A DNA stretch of 64,000 nt from Paenibacillus sp. FSL R5-0766 (GCF_037971845.1 NZ_CP150227.1:1798001-1862000); one strand, 5' to 3'. Positions 52,487 through 62,433 are shown, counted from the first letter of the stretch. Notes: generated by a model from the letters alone, not told the origin. Numbers and translations: made by a program.

Positions 52487-53527
52487 TTACCCACTATGCC
52501 TGCCGAACTGTTCACGAATAATGACGTCAGCAAGAATTAATTTTTTCTCGACGTTGCTTTCTGGATTCGCAATGCGCCATAACATCTGATCCACTGCACG
52601 CGCACCGAGCAACTCCTTGTTCACGTTAACTGTGGCAAGTAATGGGATATTGTCGTATAGATTATCAAATCCCGTGACAACACACTGATCGGGTACACGA
52701 ATACCCATACTCTCAAGGGCTTCAATGGTGTATAGCCCATAGAAATCATTCGCACATACAAACACTTCAGGCAGGTTATCCTCACTGATCACCGAAGTGA
52801 ACGTCTGGCGGAAATCATCCAATGCCTGATTACTCAACTCGGGAATCTGATGTATTTCCATTCCATGACCCATAAGCACAGAAGTATACGCAATCCAGCG
52901 TTCATAGAAGCTATGAGCATCCGCGATATTGCCAACGAACTGGAATGTTTTGAAACCCTTGCGGAGCAAATAGAGCATGATCTCTCGCATGGATGCGAAG
53001 TTATCGGTGAATATGCTGTCACTGTGAAAAACAGGGTCCAGATGATCCACCATCACAACCGGAATACTGAGACGTTTGATTTCAAGCAGAATCGGGGTCG
53101 AGATAGAGCCAACGGTAATGATTCCTCGAATGGCATCCGGGTTGAGCAGGGTAAATAGCTGGTCTGCTGAGGGTTCCGTTAAGGTCAGAATATTAATACC
53201 TTTTTGGTTCAGCTTGGAAGAGATCCCGTTAAAGACGGGTCCCCAGTATACGGAGTCTTGATTTTGGTACCGAACATTGGGAAACAAAATCAAGATCGTC
53301 CCGGTTGAACGTGTGTTCTTCGGTTCCTGAGATTCATGGCTGTTATACAGTTCACCAGACAACATGCTGTTATCTTTGAAATATCCAAGTTTGCCAGCGG
53401 CCTTGAGAATGACATCCCTCGTTTGATCGCTAACTCCCGATTTTCCAGACAAAGCTCGTGACACCGCGAATTTCGACAAACCCGTAAAATGTGCAATCTC
53501 CTGAATTGTTACCTTTGTCTTCATCAT
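52487..53527 (-). CDS. LacI-family transcription regulator
   Basis: 346 residues. N-terminal LacI helix-turn-helix TIQEIAHFTGLSKFAVSRALSGKSGVSDQTRD, followed by a periplasmic-binding-protein-like sensor domain (GTILILFPNVRY, VVMVDHLDPVF, VFVCANDFYGLYTIEALESMGIRVPDQ). It is divergent from the carbohydrate ABC locus at 54053 and is the likely local regulator, binding an operator in the shared 525-base gap. ATG at 53527 or 53524 behind AAGGATGG on the minus strand. Confidence 0.88.
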   Translation of the reverse strand: MMKTKVTIQEIAHFTGLSKFAVSRALSGKSGVSDQTRDVILKAAGKLGYFKDNSMLSGELYNSHESQEPKNTRSTGTILILFPNVRYQNQDSVYWGPVFNGISSKLNQKGINILTLTEPSADQLFTLLNPDAIRGIITVGSISTPILLEIKRLSIPVVMVDHLDPVFHSDSIFTDNFASMREIMLYLLRKGFKTFQFVGNIADAHSFYERWIAYTSVLMGHGMEIHQIPELSNQALDDFRQTFTSVISEDNLPEVFVCANDFYGLYTIEALESMGIRVPDQCVVTGFDNLYDNIPLLATVNVNKELLGARAVDQMLWRIANPESNVEKKLILADVIIREQFGRHSG

Positions 53528-53729
53528 ACCATCCTTACACTCGTAGTTCTGCCGTATTCCTTATTTGGAGCGATATCCAACGATTCTAGTATAGCATGAT
53601 GTATTTCTCTTAATCTAATAACGGACAGAGAATTCAATATGTTAGTGATGCACAGTATTTTAGGATGAACGTTCAACGTGACGGTAAGCATATTTTCAGA
53701 TAGTATGACGAATTTTGTCTACAAAATTA

Positions 53730-53762
53730 TTATTTTGTTATTTTATAATAATAACAAAATAA
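53730..53762. promoter_or_regulatory. 12-base-arm AT-rich palindrome
   Basis: TTATTTTGTTAT (53730-53741) and ATAACAAAATAA (53751-53762) are exact inverted repeats around a nine-base AT-only centre, in the gap between the divergent LacI and transporter genes. It may be an operator or a cruciform-prone site. Confidence 0.5.
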
Positions 53763-53889
53763 ACAGAGTTATAGTCATGCTTTTAATAAGTGTGTACACA
53801 GGATCGAGGGTATTGAATAAGCTGTAACACAGCTGAAATATATCTTTATCAGCATTTTATCAGAATAATTAGAAAATGTTAACAACAAA

Positions 53890-53943
53890 AATGTTGACGC
53901 TTACATTTCGCTGTGTTAAATTTTGTTTGTCAAAAACAAACAA
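53890..53943 (+). promoter_or_regulatory. Promoter with LacI/CcpA-type operator
   Basis: AATGTTGACGCTTACATT (53890-53907) is a pseudo-palindrome with a central CG, like LacI-family and cre operators. It contains TTGACG (53894-53899) as -35, followed after 16 bases by TTAAAT (53916-53921). A second inverted repeat, TTGTTTGT/ACAAACAA, spans 53923-53943 at the expected transcription start. Together they look like the repressed promoter of the transporter operon, about 120 bases before its first gene. Confidence 0.6.
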
Positions 53944-54052
53944 GAAAATAACAAATGGTGGTGGTTCTTTATTTTCGATTGGTTGATGAATGGGGTTAAC
54001 GATTTGGGGTGAACCATGATTGGTATACACATTCGGGGAGGTTGTTAAAATC

Positions 54053-55435
54053 ATGATGAGAAGATGGAATGTTCTACCTCTGATGTTATTGGCTGTGATG
54101 CTTTTTGTATCCGCTTGCAGTGGTGGGGGGACAGCGCAGACGGGGACCGAAGCAGAGGGAACAACGAACTCAGGTAACAGCACCGAGGTCGCTGAGACAG
54201 AGAAAGAGGGCGAAGCGGAAGAAGCTGTGGTTAATGTGCCTGATCTGGGTGGGCGTGTCATCAAGGTCGCGGCCTGGTGGGACTTGAAACCGGCGGGAGA
54301 GACGGCCTCCGATAAGGCCAGACTTGATAAAATTGCAGAGGTCGAGAAGAAATACAACGTAAAACTGGAGTTTGTTAACGTACCTTTTGAAGAATACATG
54401 AACAAATTCACAACGTCTGCACTGGCTGGCGAACCGTTCGCCGACATCGTTCAGATGGAGTACAAATCCGCATTACCCGCCATCCTCAAAGGGCAACTAT
54501 TGCCCATCTCCGAATTCACTACACCTGAGAATAACATCAACCAAGAGGCTAACCTGATTGCAAAATTTCCTGCCATTGCAGGCAACGAATATGCCTTCGA
54601 ATCTCCAACCAGCATTGGTCTGGGACTTCACTATAACCGTGACTTGTTCAAAAAATTATCTTTGCCTGATCCTCAAGAATTGTATAACCAAGGCAAATGG
54701 GATTGGGATAAATTCTTGGAGCTTGCCAAACAGGCAACCAAAGATACGGATAATGACGGCAAAACAGATGTATACGGATTTTCTGGCTGGGCCCTTGATG
54801 TCGTTCGTCATTTTACTGCAGCCAACGGTGGAACCATCGTGGATGATACCAATAGCAAAGAAGGATTATCCGATCCGAAAACGATTGAAGCTGCCGAATT
54901 CGTCAAACGCCTGTATAACGTGGAAAATGTCGTGAAGGTCAAAACCGGCGACAAAACCAACTGGGAGGAAAGCAATACGTTCAAAGATGGAGATGTAGCT
55001 CTGTTCACCGCTGCTGAATGGCAGTTGGGCGATCTCACCTTTGCTGTCGGCGTTGTACCAATTCCGAACGGGCCACAGGGGAGCAAAGAGGTAACGTATG
55101 CAAACAACGCGGCATCGGCGAAGTTCATTCCAAAAGGTGTGGAAGATCCAAAAATCGTCTACCAAATCTATGAAGAGACCTTCGACATCCCGCAGATTGA
55201 AGAGTATCCAGGTCAAGATTATCTGGAGAGTCGTTATACCGACGAGAAGGATATTGCGATCATTCGCGAGCACATCGCTGGAACCGGCCGCATCTTGCTG
55301 GATGATGCCTACACAGGATACCCTTTCGGGGATTATGTGAACGATATCATCAAAAACAATGCTTCCGTGACAGCAACAGCCGAGAAATACAAAGCACAGG
55401 CACAAGCTGCAATTGATAAACTCGGCAAACAATAA
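54053..55435 (+). CDS. Extracellular carbohydrate-binding lipoprotein (ABC transporter)
   Basis: About 460 residues. Lipoprotein signal peptide with lipobox FVSAC (Cys near residue 22), a low-complexity Gly/Thr/Glu linker, then a cluster-B/MalE-type solute-binding fold (VIKVAAWWDLKP, KYNVKLEFVNVPFEEYMNKFTTSALAGEPFADIV, YGFSGWALDVVRHFTAANGG). ATG 54053 behind GGGGAGG. It is the first gene of the operon, and a strong hairpin after it (55461) probably sets the usual high binding-protein to permease ratio. Confidence 0.88.
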   Translation: MMRRWNVLPLMLLAVMLFVSACSGGGTAQTGTEAEGTTNSGNSTEVAETEKEGEAEEAVVNVPDLGGRVIKVAAWWDLKPAGETASDKARLDKIAEVEKKYNVKLEFVNVPFEEYMNKFTTSALAGEPFADIVQMEYKSALPAILKGQLLPISEFTTPENNINQEANLIAKFPAIAGNEYAFESPTSIGLGLHYNRDLFKKLSLPDPQELYNQGKWDWDKFLELAKQATKDTDNDGKTDVYGFSGWALDVVRHFTAANGGTIVDDTNSKEGLSDPKTIEAAEFVKRLYNVENVVKVKTGDKTNWEESNTFKDGDVALFTAAEWQLGDLTFAVGVVPIPNGPQGSKEVTYANNAASAKFIPKGVEDPKIVYQIYEETFDIPQIEEYPGQDYLESRYTDEKDIAIIREHIAGTGRILLDDAYTGYPFGDYVNDIIKNNASVTATAEKYKAQAQAAIDKLGKQ

Positions 55436-55460
55436 CAACACTTATCACCAGCAAACGATT

Positions 55461-55507
55461 CAGGCAGGGGCTCGTGTCGGCAATGTTGCACGGAGTCCCT
55501 TTTCCTG
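55461..55507 (+). terminator. Intercistronic hairpin/attenuator
   Basis: CAGGCAGGGGCTC pairs with GGAGTCCCTTTTCCTG-like sequence to give a long imperfect stem between the first and second genes of the operon. There is no long T-tract, so partial termination or 3' end protection of the binding-protein message is more likely than full termination. Confidence 0.6.
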
Positions 55508-55559
55508 AACCACCAAATCGGCATTGCTGGCATCAGCCTTGATGAGGAGGACTCGTAGG

Positions 55560-58487
55560 ATGGCTGGAATTCTACAACGTAAGACATGGATATTGTCCAC
55601 AGTAATCATCGTGGCGGCAGCCTGCATCATTCTATATGTAACTTCGGGAGCTGATGGAAAGAGTGCAGACGTTCCGCCTGGCAGTCTGCCTGCCATTGAA
55701 GTGGATGCAGTCTTGCAGCAGACCCGGCAGAAAAAGGGGTACGAACAATATCGATCCGGAACCGATCAGGCTACACAGCCGAATGTGGACATCACCATTG
55801 AAGCAGCAGATTACATAAAAGCCGAAGGTGAAGACGTCCGCAAACTGACTAATTATGAGGGAATGGATGGTGTATCTCTCCATACCGGAGAGACCGGACA
55901 AGTCGATTGGACGATTAATGTGCCGGAGACCGGGCTGTATAACCTGTCCGCCATCTATTATCCCGTTGAAGGCAAGAGTTCGGCCATTGAGCGTGCGTTG
56001 TACATTGATGGTGAACTTCCTTTTGCGGAAGCCGCCTATTTGCAGTTTGACCGGGTGTGGGCGAATGAGAAAGATGTCGTGGAGCAGGACAATCAAGGTA
56101 ATGACCTACGCCCGAGACAAGTGGAGCAACCACACTGGATGGAAGAAACGTTTCAGGACTCCGACGGGTACGAACAGGCTCCATTCAAGTTTTATTTGGA
56201 AAAAGGGGAACACACGCTAACGCTAAAATCATCGCGTGAACCCATGGTGATTCGGTCCATTCGTCTTTTCAATGAGAAGACAGCCGTTCCTTACACAGAG
56301 ACTGCAGGGGCACAACAGTCGGATACTTCCGGGCAGCCGAAGGATGTACTTATTCGCATTGAAGGAGAAGCCGCAATTGCCAAATCTTCACCTACGTTAT
56401 ACCCGACAAGCGAAAGATCAAGTTCTGCTGTATCTCCCTATAGCGCTTCCCAGGTACGCATCAATACGATTGGCGGCTTTAACTGGCGTCTGCCAGGGCA
56501 GTGGATCGAATGGGAAGTGGATGTGCCGGAGGGTGGACTGTATCATATCGGTTTTACCGCACAGCAGAATTTTGTCAAAGGCATCTATTCTACACGCAAG
56601 CTCACCATTGATGGTGAAGTTCCGTTTGCAGAGATGGCGAAAGTACCTTTCCGTTATCAAAGTGACTATCGTATTGACGTGATGGGCGGCAAGGAAGCAT
56701 ACAAGTTTCAATTGGACAAAGGAAAACATGTGCTACGGCTGGAGAACAGCCTTGGTGACTTTGCACCGCTTATCCGCAATGTGGAGGACAGTCTGTACAA
56801 CTTGAACTCCATGTACCGACGCATTCTGATGATTACAGGTACCAAGCCTGATGAATTCCGGGATTACCGGGTGGAGAAACAGATTCCGAACCTGCTGGAA
56901 GTATTCAGCGGAGAAAGTAAACGTCTCAAGGACGTGGCTGCACAGCTTCGTCTTCTGTCAGGACAGTCCAGCGATCAGGAAGCGCTGATCAAGACGATGG
57001 CTCTGCAACTGGACGAGATGATTGACAAGCCGGATACCATTCCAAGACGGCTTGCGGCTTACAAAACCAACACGGGCGGTCTCGGCACATGGGTGCAGCA
57101 GGCACGAGAGCAACCTCTTGAGATTGACGCACTGTACGTCACTTCGATTGGCCAAGATATTCCCGGAACAGGTATGGGGCCACTCGCCAAGCTTGGTCAT
57201 GAAGCAAAGATATTCTATCATTCGTTCTTCATTGATTATAACCAGATCGGCAATGTAGCGACATCGGAAGATCAGCGCACGGTAACGGTCTGGATTGGTA
57301 GCGGACGTGATCAGGCGAATACGATGAAAGCGATGATTGACAAGACCTTCACACCAGACAGTGGTATCAATGTCAATCTGAAGCTGGTGAATATGGGAAC
57401 CTTGCTGCCAGCGACGTTGTCCGGTGAAGGTCCGGATGTAGCGATGCAGATCGGCAATGATCTGCCGGTGAACTTTGCGATGCGGAACTCGGCTGTAGAT
57501 CTGACGCAATTCAGTGATTATAGCACCGTGGAACAGGAGTTCAGGGAAAGTGCAATCGTGCCTTATGCCTATGATTCAGGCGTATATGCCCTGCCGGAAA
57601 CGCAAACTTTTAACATGCTGTTTTATCGTAAAGACGTGCTCAAAGAACTCGGACTTGAAGTGCCTCAGAACTGGGAGGATGTCGAAGCTCTGCTCGCGAT
57701 TCTGAGCAAAAATCATATGGAATTTGGTATGCCGATCGTGACTCAGGCGAATATGCAGGGTGTTAATATTCCGCCGAACTCGCAGTATGCCACGATGCTG
57801 CTCCAGAACGGCGGCGCCTTCTATCGTAACGATGACAAAGAGTCGGATCTGGATTCCCGGATTGGGATCGAGACGTTCAAGCAGTGGACGGAGTTCTATA
57901 CCGATTACAAGCTGGAGCGGGAATATGATTTTGCCAACCGTTTCCGGACAGGACAGATGCCTATTGGACTAACGGATTACACGATGTACAACCAGTTGTC
58001 CGTATTTGCACCGGAGATTCGGGGACTGTGGGGATTCGTTCCTGTCCCGGGAACCGTTCAAGCAGATGGAACCTTGAATCGGGACGTACCGGGTGGAGGC
58101 AGCGCAGTCATGATGCTGGAGGGTGCCAAGGATCAGGACGCGGCGTGGGAGTTCATGAAGTGGTGGACCAGTACACCGATTCAGGCTGAATTCGGACGGG
58201 AGATGGAAGGACTGATGGGTGCAGCTGCCCGTTATCCAACGGCCAACATCAAGGCACTGGATTCCCTGCCGTGGCCTGCGGAGGATTACGCCAATCTCAA
58301 GGCACAATTCGAAACGGTGAAGGGCGTTCCTGAAGTACCCGGTGGTTATTTTACAGGCCGCCATCTGTTCAATGCATTTTACAAAACCGTTGTTGGCCAA
58401 GTGGAAGCCAGGGAATCCATTATGGATTATACCCAATATATTCAGGACGAGATTCGCGTCAAACGTAATGAATTTGGTCTTCCGTAA
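55560..58487 (+). CDS. Membrane-anchored solute-binding protein with two carbohydrate-binding-like domains
   Basis: About 975 residues. One N-terminal membrane helix (about 9-27) has no lipobox. Two repeated beta-sandwich segments follow (about 77-235 and 255-400), each with an IEGE/IEAADYIKAEGE-type strand, a V-x-W-x-V-P-E-x-G-x-Y motif, an IDGE(L/V)PFAE motif and KGxHxLxL, the pattern of CBM6/35-like galactose-binding domains. A helical linker leads to a full solute-binding domain (about 570-940: GPDVAMQIGNDLPVNFAMR, YALPETQTFNMLFYRKDVL, WEFMKWWTS). Such a fusion is unusual; it may hold a polymer while feeding the permease. ATG 55560 behind GAGGAGG. Confidence 0.82.
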   Translation: MAGILQRKTWILSTVIIVAAACIILYVTSGADGKSADVPPGSLPAIEVDAVLQQTRQKKGYEQYRSGTDQATQPNVDITIEAADYIKAEGEDVRKLTNYEGMDGVSLHTGETGQVDWTINVPETGLYNLSAIYYPVEGKSSAIERALYIDGELPFAEAAYLQFDRVWANEKDVVEQDNQGNDLRPRQVEQPHWMEETFQDSDGYEQAPFKFYLEKGEHTLTLKSSREPMVIRSIRLFNEKTAVPYTETAGAQQSDTSGQPKDVLIRIEGEAAIAKSSPTLYPTSERSSSAVSPYSASQVRINTIGGFNWRLPGQWIEWEVDVPEGGLYHIGFTAQQNFVKGIYSTRKLTIDGEVPFAEMAKVPFRYQSDYRIDVMGGKEAYKFQLDKGKHVLRLENSLGDFAPLIRNVEDSLYNLNSMYRRILMITGTKPDEFRDYRVEKQIPNLLEVFSGESKRLKDVAAQLRLLSGQSSDQEALIKTMALQLDEMIDKPDTIPRRLAAYKTNTGGLGTWVQQAREQPLEIDALYVTSIGQDIPGTGMGPLAKLGHEAKIFYHSFFIDYNQIGNVATSEDQRTVTVWIGSGRDQANTMKAMIDKTFTPDSGINVNLKLVNMGTLLPATLSGEGPDVAMQIGNDLPVNFAMRNSAVDLTQFSDYSTVEQEFRESAIVPYAYDSGVYALPETQTFNMLFYRKDVLKELGLEVPQNWEDVEALLAILSKNHMEFGMPIVTQANMQGVNIPPNSQYATMLLQNGGAFYRNDDKESDLDSRIGIETFKQWTEFYTDYKLEREYDFANRFRTGQMPIGLTDYTMYNQLSVFAPEIRGLWGFVPVPGTVQADGTLNRDVPGGGSAVMMLEGAKDQDAAWEFMKWWTSTPIQAEFGREMEGLMGAAARYPTANIKALDSLPWPAEDYANLKAQFETVKGVPEVPGGYFTGRHLFNAFYKTVVGQVEARESIMDYTQYIQDEIRVKRNEFGLP

Positions 58488-58505
58488 GCAGAGGGAGGGT
58501 TAATC

Positions 58506-59474
58506 GTGCCACAAATATCACTCCGAGACGGACAAAACAGTCCTCCTGAGAAAGCGTCAAGGATGGGCATGAAATCGTGGTGGAGCTGGAAGCTCCAGGA
58601 AATGAAGGCCAGCAAACATTCTTATGTTCTGCTTGCACCTTATATGCTCCTGTTCCTCATGTTTACCGTGATTCCGGTTGTCATCTCGATCATACTCAGC
58701 TTCACCTACTTTAACATGCTGGAATTCCCGCGTTTTATTGGCTGGCAGAACTATACTCGCCTGTTTCTGGAGGATGATGTATTCCTGATTGCAATCAAGA
58801 ATACGTTGTTGTTCGCCATCATTACCGGACCGATCAGTTATATTGCCTGTTTTGTCTTCGCGTGGATCATTAATGAGTTAACACCGAAATGGAGAGCGTT
58901 CATGACGCTGATCTTCTACGCGCCCTCCATTTCGGGCAATGTGTATTTTATCTGGCTGATGATCTTCTCGGGAGATCGTTATGGTATTGCCAATGGCCTG
59001 TTGATCAAATGGGGTTTTCTGCTGGAGCCAATCCAGTGGCTGAAGACGGAAGCCTACATTATGCCTATTCTCATTCTCGTGCAGCTATGGCTGAGTCTCG
59101 GAACCGGATTTCTTGCGTTTATCGCTGGTTTGCAGACGGTGGACCGGACATTGTACGAAGCGGGAGCGGTGGATGGGATCAAGAATCGCTGGCAGGAACT
59201 ATGGTACATTACCCTGCCTTCGATGCGTCCACAGTTGATGTTCGGCGCAGTCATTCAGCTGACAACCTCGTTTGCCGTGGCCGATGTGTCGATCGCGCTG
59301 GCCGGGTTCCCAAGTGTGAACTATGCAGCAGAGACTGTGGTGACCCATTTGATCGACTTTGGTACTACGCGGTTTGAGATGGGGTATGCATCAGCAATTG
59401 CCACCGTGCTGTTCATGATTATGGTGGGCACCAACTTGCTGGTCCAGAAACTGCTTCGAAGGGTGGGAGAATAG
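58506..59474 (+). CDS. Carbohydrate ABC transporter permease (MalF/LplB type)
   Basis: 322 residues with six membrane helices and a polar N-terminus of about 40 residues. The EAA loop (LYEAGAVDGIKNRWQELWYITLPSMRP, residues about 220-245) contacts the ATPase. GTG 58506 behind GAGGGAGGG. Pairs with the permease at 59477. Confidence 0.9.
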   Translation: MPQISLRDGQNSPPEKASRMGMKSWWSWKLQEMKASKHSYVLLAPYMLLFLMFTVIPVVISIILSFTYFNMLEFPRFIGWQNYTRLFLEDDVFLIAIKNTLLFAIITGPISYIACFVFAWIINELTPKWRAFMTLIFYAPSISGNVYFIWLMIFSGDRYGIANGLLIKWGFLLEPIQWLKTEAYIMPILILVQLWLSLGTGFLAFIAGLQTVDRTLYEAGAVDGIKNRWQELWYITLPSMRPQLMFGAVIQLTTSFAVADVSIALAGFPSVNYAAETVVTHLIDFGTTRFEMGYASAIATVLFMIMVGTNLLVQKLLRRVGE

Positions 59475-59476
59475 CT

Positions 59477-60340
59477 ATGGCTGCAATTGCGACAGGCAAA
59501 AAGCGGGTGAATCGCTCGCTATCGGGAAGCCTCTCCCTGTTTGCCCTTCTGCTCGTATTTGGTGCCTTTATGGTGCTGCCGCTGATCTATGCAATCAACA
59601 ATGCATTCAAACCATTGGATGAGATTTTCACCTTTCCACCAACGCTGTTTGTCAAAAATCCGACGTTCAGCAACTTTACAGATCTGCTGAATCTGCTGAG
59701 TGACTCGTGGGTGCCGTTCTCACGTTATATATTCAACACGGTGTTTATTACAGGCATCGGTATCGTAGGCCATGTGCTACTGGCTTCCGCAGCGGCGTAC
59801 CCACTTGCCAAACACAAGTTTCCGGGCAAAGTATTCATGTTCCAAGTGGTCGTACTGTCACTGATGTTCACACCTGCGGTAACGGCAATTCCAAACTATA
59901 TGATCATGTCATGGCTCGGATGGATCGACACGTACTGGGCTGTTATTATTCCGGCATTTGCCTATTCACTCGGGTTGTATCTGATGAAACAGTTCATGGA
60001 GCAGATCCCGGATGCGCTGCTGGAAGCAGCCAAGATTGACGGTGCCAGTGAATACCGGATCTTCTGGTCCATTGTCATGCCCAATGTGAAACCAGCCTGG
60101 CTTACATTGATCATTCTGCTGTTTCAGATGTTATGGGGCAGTGATGGCAATGGGTACATCTACAGCGAGCAGCTCAAGACCCTGCATTATGCAGCAGGTC
60201 AGATTATTCAGGGCGGAATATCCCGGGCAGGAGCGGGTGCTGCGGTAGCACTGATTTTGATGAGTGTGCCGATCACGCTATTTATTTTCTCTCAGAGCCG
60301 AATCATTGAGACGATGGCGAGTTCGGGCATGAAGGATTAA
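59477..60340 (+). CDS. Carbohydrate ABC transporter permease (MalG/LplC type)
   Basis: 287 residues, six membrane helices. EAA loop LLEAAKIDGASEYRIFWSIVMPNVKP near residue 180. The C-terminus SRIIETMASSGMKD is typical of LplC/YtcP-like permeases. It starts two bases after the stop of the previous permease. No ATPase gene lies in the locus. Confidence 0.9.
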   Translation: MAAIATGKKRVNRSLSGSLSLFALLLVFGAFMVLPLIYAINNAFKPLDEIFTFPPTLFVKNPTFSNFTDLLNLLSDSWVPFSRYIFNTVFITGIGIVGHVLLASAAAYPLAKHKFPGKVFMFQVVVLSLMFTPAVTAIPNYMIMSWLGWIDTYWAVIIPAFAYSLGLYLMKQFMEQIPDALLEAAKIDGASEYRIFWSIVMPNVKPAWLTLIILLFQMLWGSDGNGYIYSEQLKTLHYAAGQIIQGGISRAGAGAAVALILMSVPITLFIFSQSRIIETMASSGMKD

Positions 60341-60351
60341 GGGGGAACGAT

Positions 60352-61818
60352 ATGGCACGCACAGTGAAAAGATGGTTTGTTCTCCTGGCGGCAGTATCTC
60401 TGTTGCTGGTGAATGCCATGCCTGCGGCAGCCTCCCCGGCGCCGTATGAGAGTTACAACTACAACTATTGGAAAGAGGCTGTTCCCTCACCGGATGCCTA
60501 CCTGCCCGAGCGTACCCTATCAGGTCGTGACCTCGGCATTAGTGAGTTCAAAGACCCCGGTGATATGAACGTTTCTCCCTCCGGGTTGATCTACATTTTG
60601 GATAGCGGCAACAGCCGAATTGTTGTATTGGCCCCAGACTTTAAGCTGCTGCGCGTCATTGATGGATTCATGATGGATGGTAGCAAGGAGACCTTTAACC
60701 TTCCGGGCGGATTATTCGTGGATGAGCAAGAACGCATATACGTCGCCGATACGGGCAACGGTCGTGTGGTTGTCCTGGATGGAGAGGGGACGCTGATTCA
60801 AACCATCACGAAGCCCGAGTCGGATATCCTATCGACCCAATTCCAGTTTCAGCCCTTGAAGCTGACGGTTGATCATGTAGGCCGAGTGTACGTTGTGGCG
60901 CAGGGGGTCTACGAAGGGATTATGCAGTTTGACGAGAGTGGGAAATTCATCGGATATGTCGGTACCAACAAAGTGGAGCGGGACTACGGCGAATATATCT
61001 GGCGCATGTTATCAACCAAAGCCCAGCGCGCACAGATGGTTCTCTTTGTTCCAACGGAGTTCTCCAATGCGGATATTGACCACAAAGGATTTGTGTATGC
61101 AACGAATATTGATCCCGGCTCAAATGAACCGATCAAACGGCTGAATCCGTCTGGTGAAGATGTACTGAAGCGGTTTGGTTATTACGATGTCAAAGGTGAT
61201 ATCCGGTTCCGCAACAATCCGGGTCCATCCAAACTGATCGATGTGAAAGTGCTGGGCGACGGCATGTACAGTGTATTGGATGCGACACAGAACCGGGTGT
61301 TCACGTACGACGATGAAGGTCATCTGCTCTACATATACGGTGGCAAAGGAAATCAGGTGGGCACGCTCAAAACACCTGTCGCGATTGAACAATCAGGTGA
61401 GCATCACTTGGTTCTGGATCGGGGCAAGAACAACCTTGTCGTCTATGAGCCAACCCGTTTTGGTGCCCGTGTGAATGAAGCGGTGGCACTCCACTATCGG
61501 GGCGAGGACACGGAGGCCGTAAATATATGGAGAGAAGTGCTGAAGCTGAATGCCAACTATGACATCGCTTATATCGGTATCGGCAAGTCCTTATTAATGG
61601 AGAAGAAAAACGAGGAAGCGCTAAGTTACTTCGAACTTGGAATGGACCGCAAGAGTTATTCTGTGGCGTTCAAGAGGCATCGGCGGGAGATGATGAAGGA
61701 ACATTTTGGTACATTCCTGACCGCTGCGATTGCGCTGATTGTCATTCTGATCCTGACCCGGGTGACGGTTAAATGGAGACGGAGGAGGCAGGTTGATCGT
61801 GAAGCAGGATTTCATTAA
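60352..61818 (+). CDS. Exported, membrane-tethered NHL-repeat protein
   Basis: 488 residues. Signal peptide (cleavage near AAAS, residue 27) or N-terminal anchor, then repeated NHL/beta-propeller units (GLIYILDSGNSRIVVL, ERIYVADTGNGRVVVLDG, GRVYVVAQGVYEGIMQF and later copies), a TPR-like helical segment (VNIWREVLKLNANYDIAYIG, about 385-440) and one C-terminal membrane helix (about 453-472) with a basic tail. It would sit on the outer face and may bind sugar or organise the transport complex. ATG 60352 behind AAGGGGGAA. It overlaps the YIP1 gene. Confidence 0.82.
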   Translation: MARTVKRWFVLLAAVSLLLVNAMPAAASPAPYESYNYNYWKEAVPSPDAYLPERTLSGRDLGISEFKDPGDMNVSPSGLIYILDSGNSRIVVLAPDFKLLRVIDGFMMDGSKETFNLPGGLFVDEQERIYVADTGNGRVVVLDGEGTLIQTITKPESDILSTQFQFQPLKLTVDHVGRVYVVAQGVYEGIMQFDESGKFIGYVGTNKVERDYGEYIWRMLSTKAQRAQMVLFVPTEFSNADIDHKGFVYATNIDPGSNEPIKRLNPSGEDVLKRFGYYDVKGDIRFRNNPGPSKLIDVKVLGDGMYSVLDATQNRVFTYDDEGHLLYIYGGKGNQVGTLKTPVAIEQSGEHHLVLDRGKNNLVVYEPTRFGARVNEAVALHYRGEDTEAVNIWREVLKLNANYDIAYIGIGKSLLMEKKNEEALSYFELGMDRKSYSVAFKRHRREMMKEHFGTFLTAAIALIVILILTRVTVKWRRRRQVDREAGFH

Positions 61819-62419
61819 GTTTCCGCTGCATCTCATTTTTCACCCCATTGATGCATTCTGGGACCTCAAGTCAGATAACCGGGGACGGCTGTTTGTTGCT
61901 TTTGCAGCATTGGCGCTTACCATTGTTATGATGATTTTGCAAAAGCAGTACGCAGGATTTCTCGTTAATTACATCGATCCTCGTACGATTAACAGCATCA
62001 TCGAAATCGCCACGGTTGCAGTACCTTTCTTTCTATGGTGCATGGCCAACTGGGCGGTAACAACTTTGATGGAAGGGGAAGGCAAGTTCAAGGAAATCGT
62101 TCTGGCGACAGGTTACTCGCTCATTCCGGTTATTCTGATCTATGCCCCAATGATCGTGATCAGCCGTTTTATGGTGCAGGAGGAGACTGCTTTTTATTAT
62201 CTGTTCAATAGTATTGCGTTCTTCTGGTTTGTACTGCTTCTGTTCATTGGCATGATGACGGTACACCAGTACACGGTGATTAGAACAATCATTACGATGG
62301 TGCTGACACTCATTGTGATGGGCATTATTGTATTCCTTGGCGCACTGGTCTTCAGCATGCTGCAACAGCTGTACGAATTCGGTTATAACATTTACCGTGA
62401 GTTGATTTTTCGGACCTAA
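61799..62419 (+). CDS. YIP1 family membrane protein
   Basis: About 206 residues with five predicted membrane helices (about 28-48, 62-82, 100-120, 135-155 and 165-190). FHPIDAFWDLKSDNRG at the N-terminus followed by the five-helix bundle is the YIP1 pattern. GTG 61799 is ten bases after GGAGGAGG (61781-61788); a TTG at 61793 is also possible. Role in the sugar locus unknown. Confidence 0.8.
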   Translation: MKQDFIKFPLHLIFHPIDAFWDLKSDNRGRLFVAFAALALTIVMMILQKQYAGFLVNYIDPRTINSIIEIATVAVPFFLWCMANWAVTTLMEGEGKFKEIVLATGYSLIPVILIYAPMIVISRFMVQEETAFYYLFNSIAFFWFVLLLFIGMMTVHQYTVIRTIITMVLTLIVMGIIVFLGALVFSMLQQLYEFGYNIYRELIFRT

Positions 62420-62433
62420 AGGAGGCGGCATCC

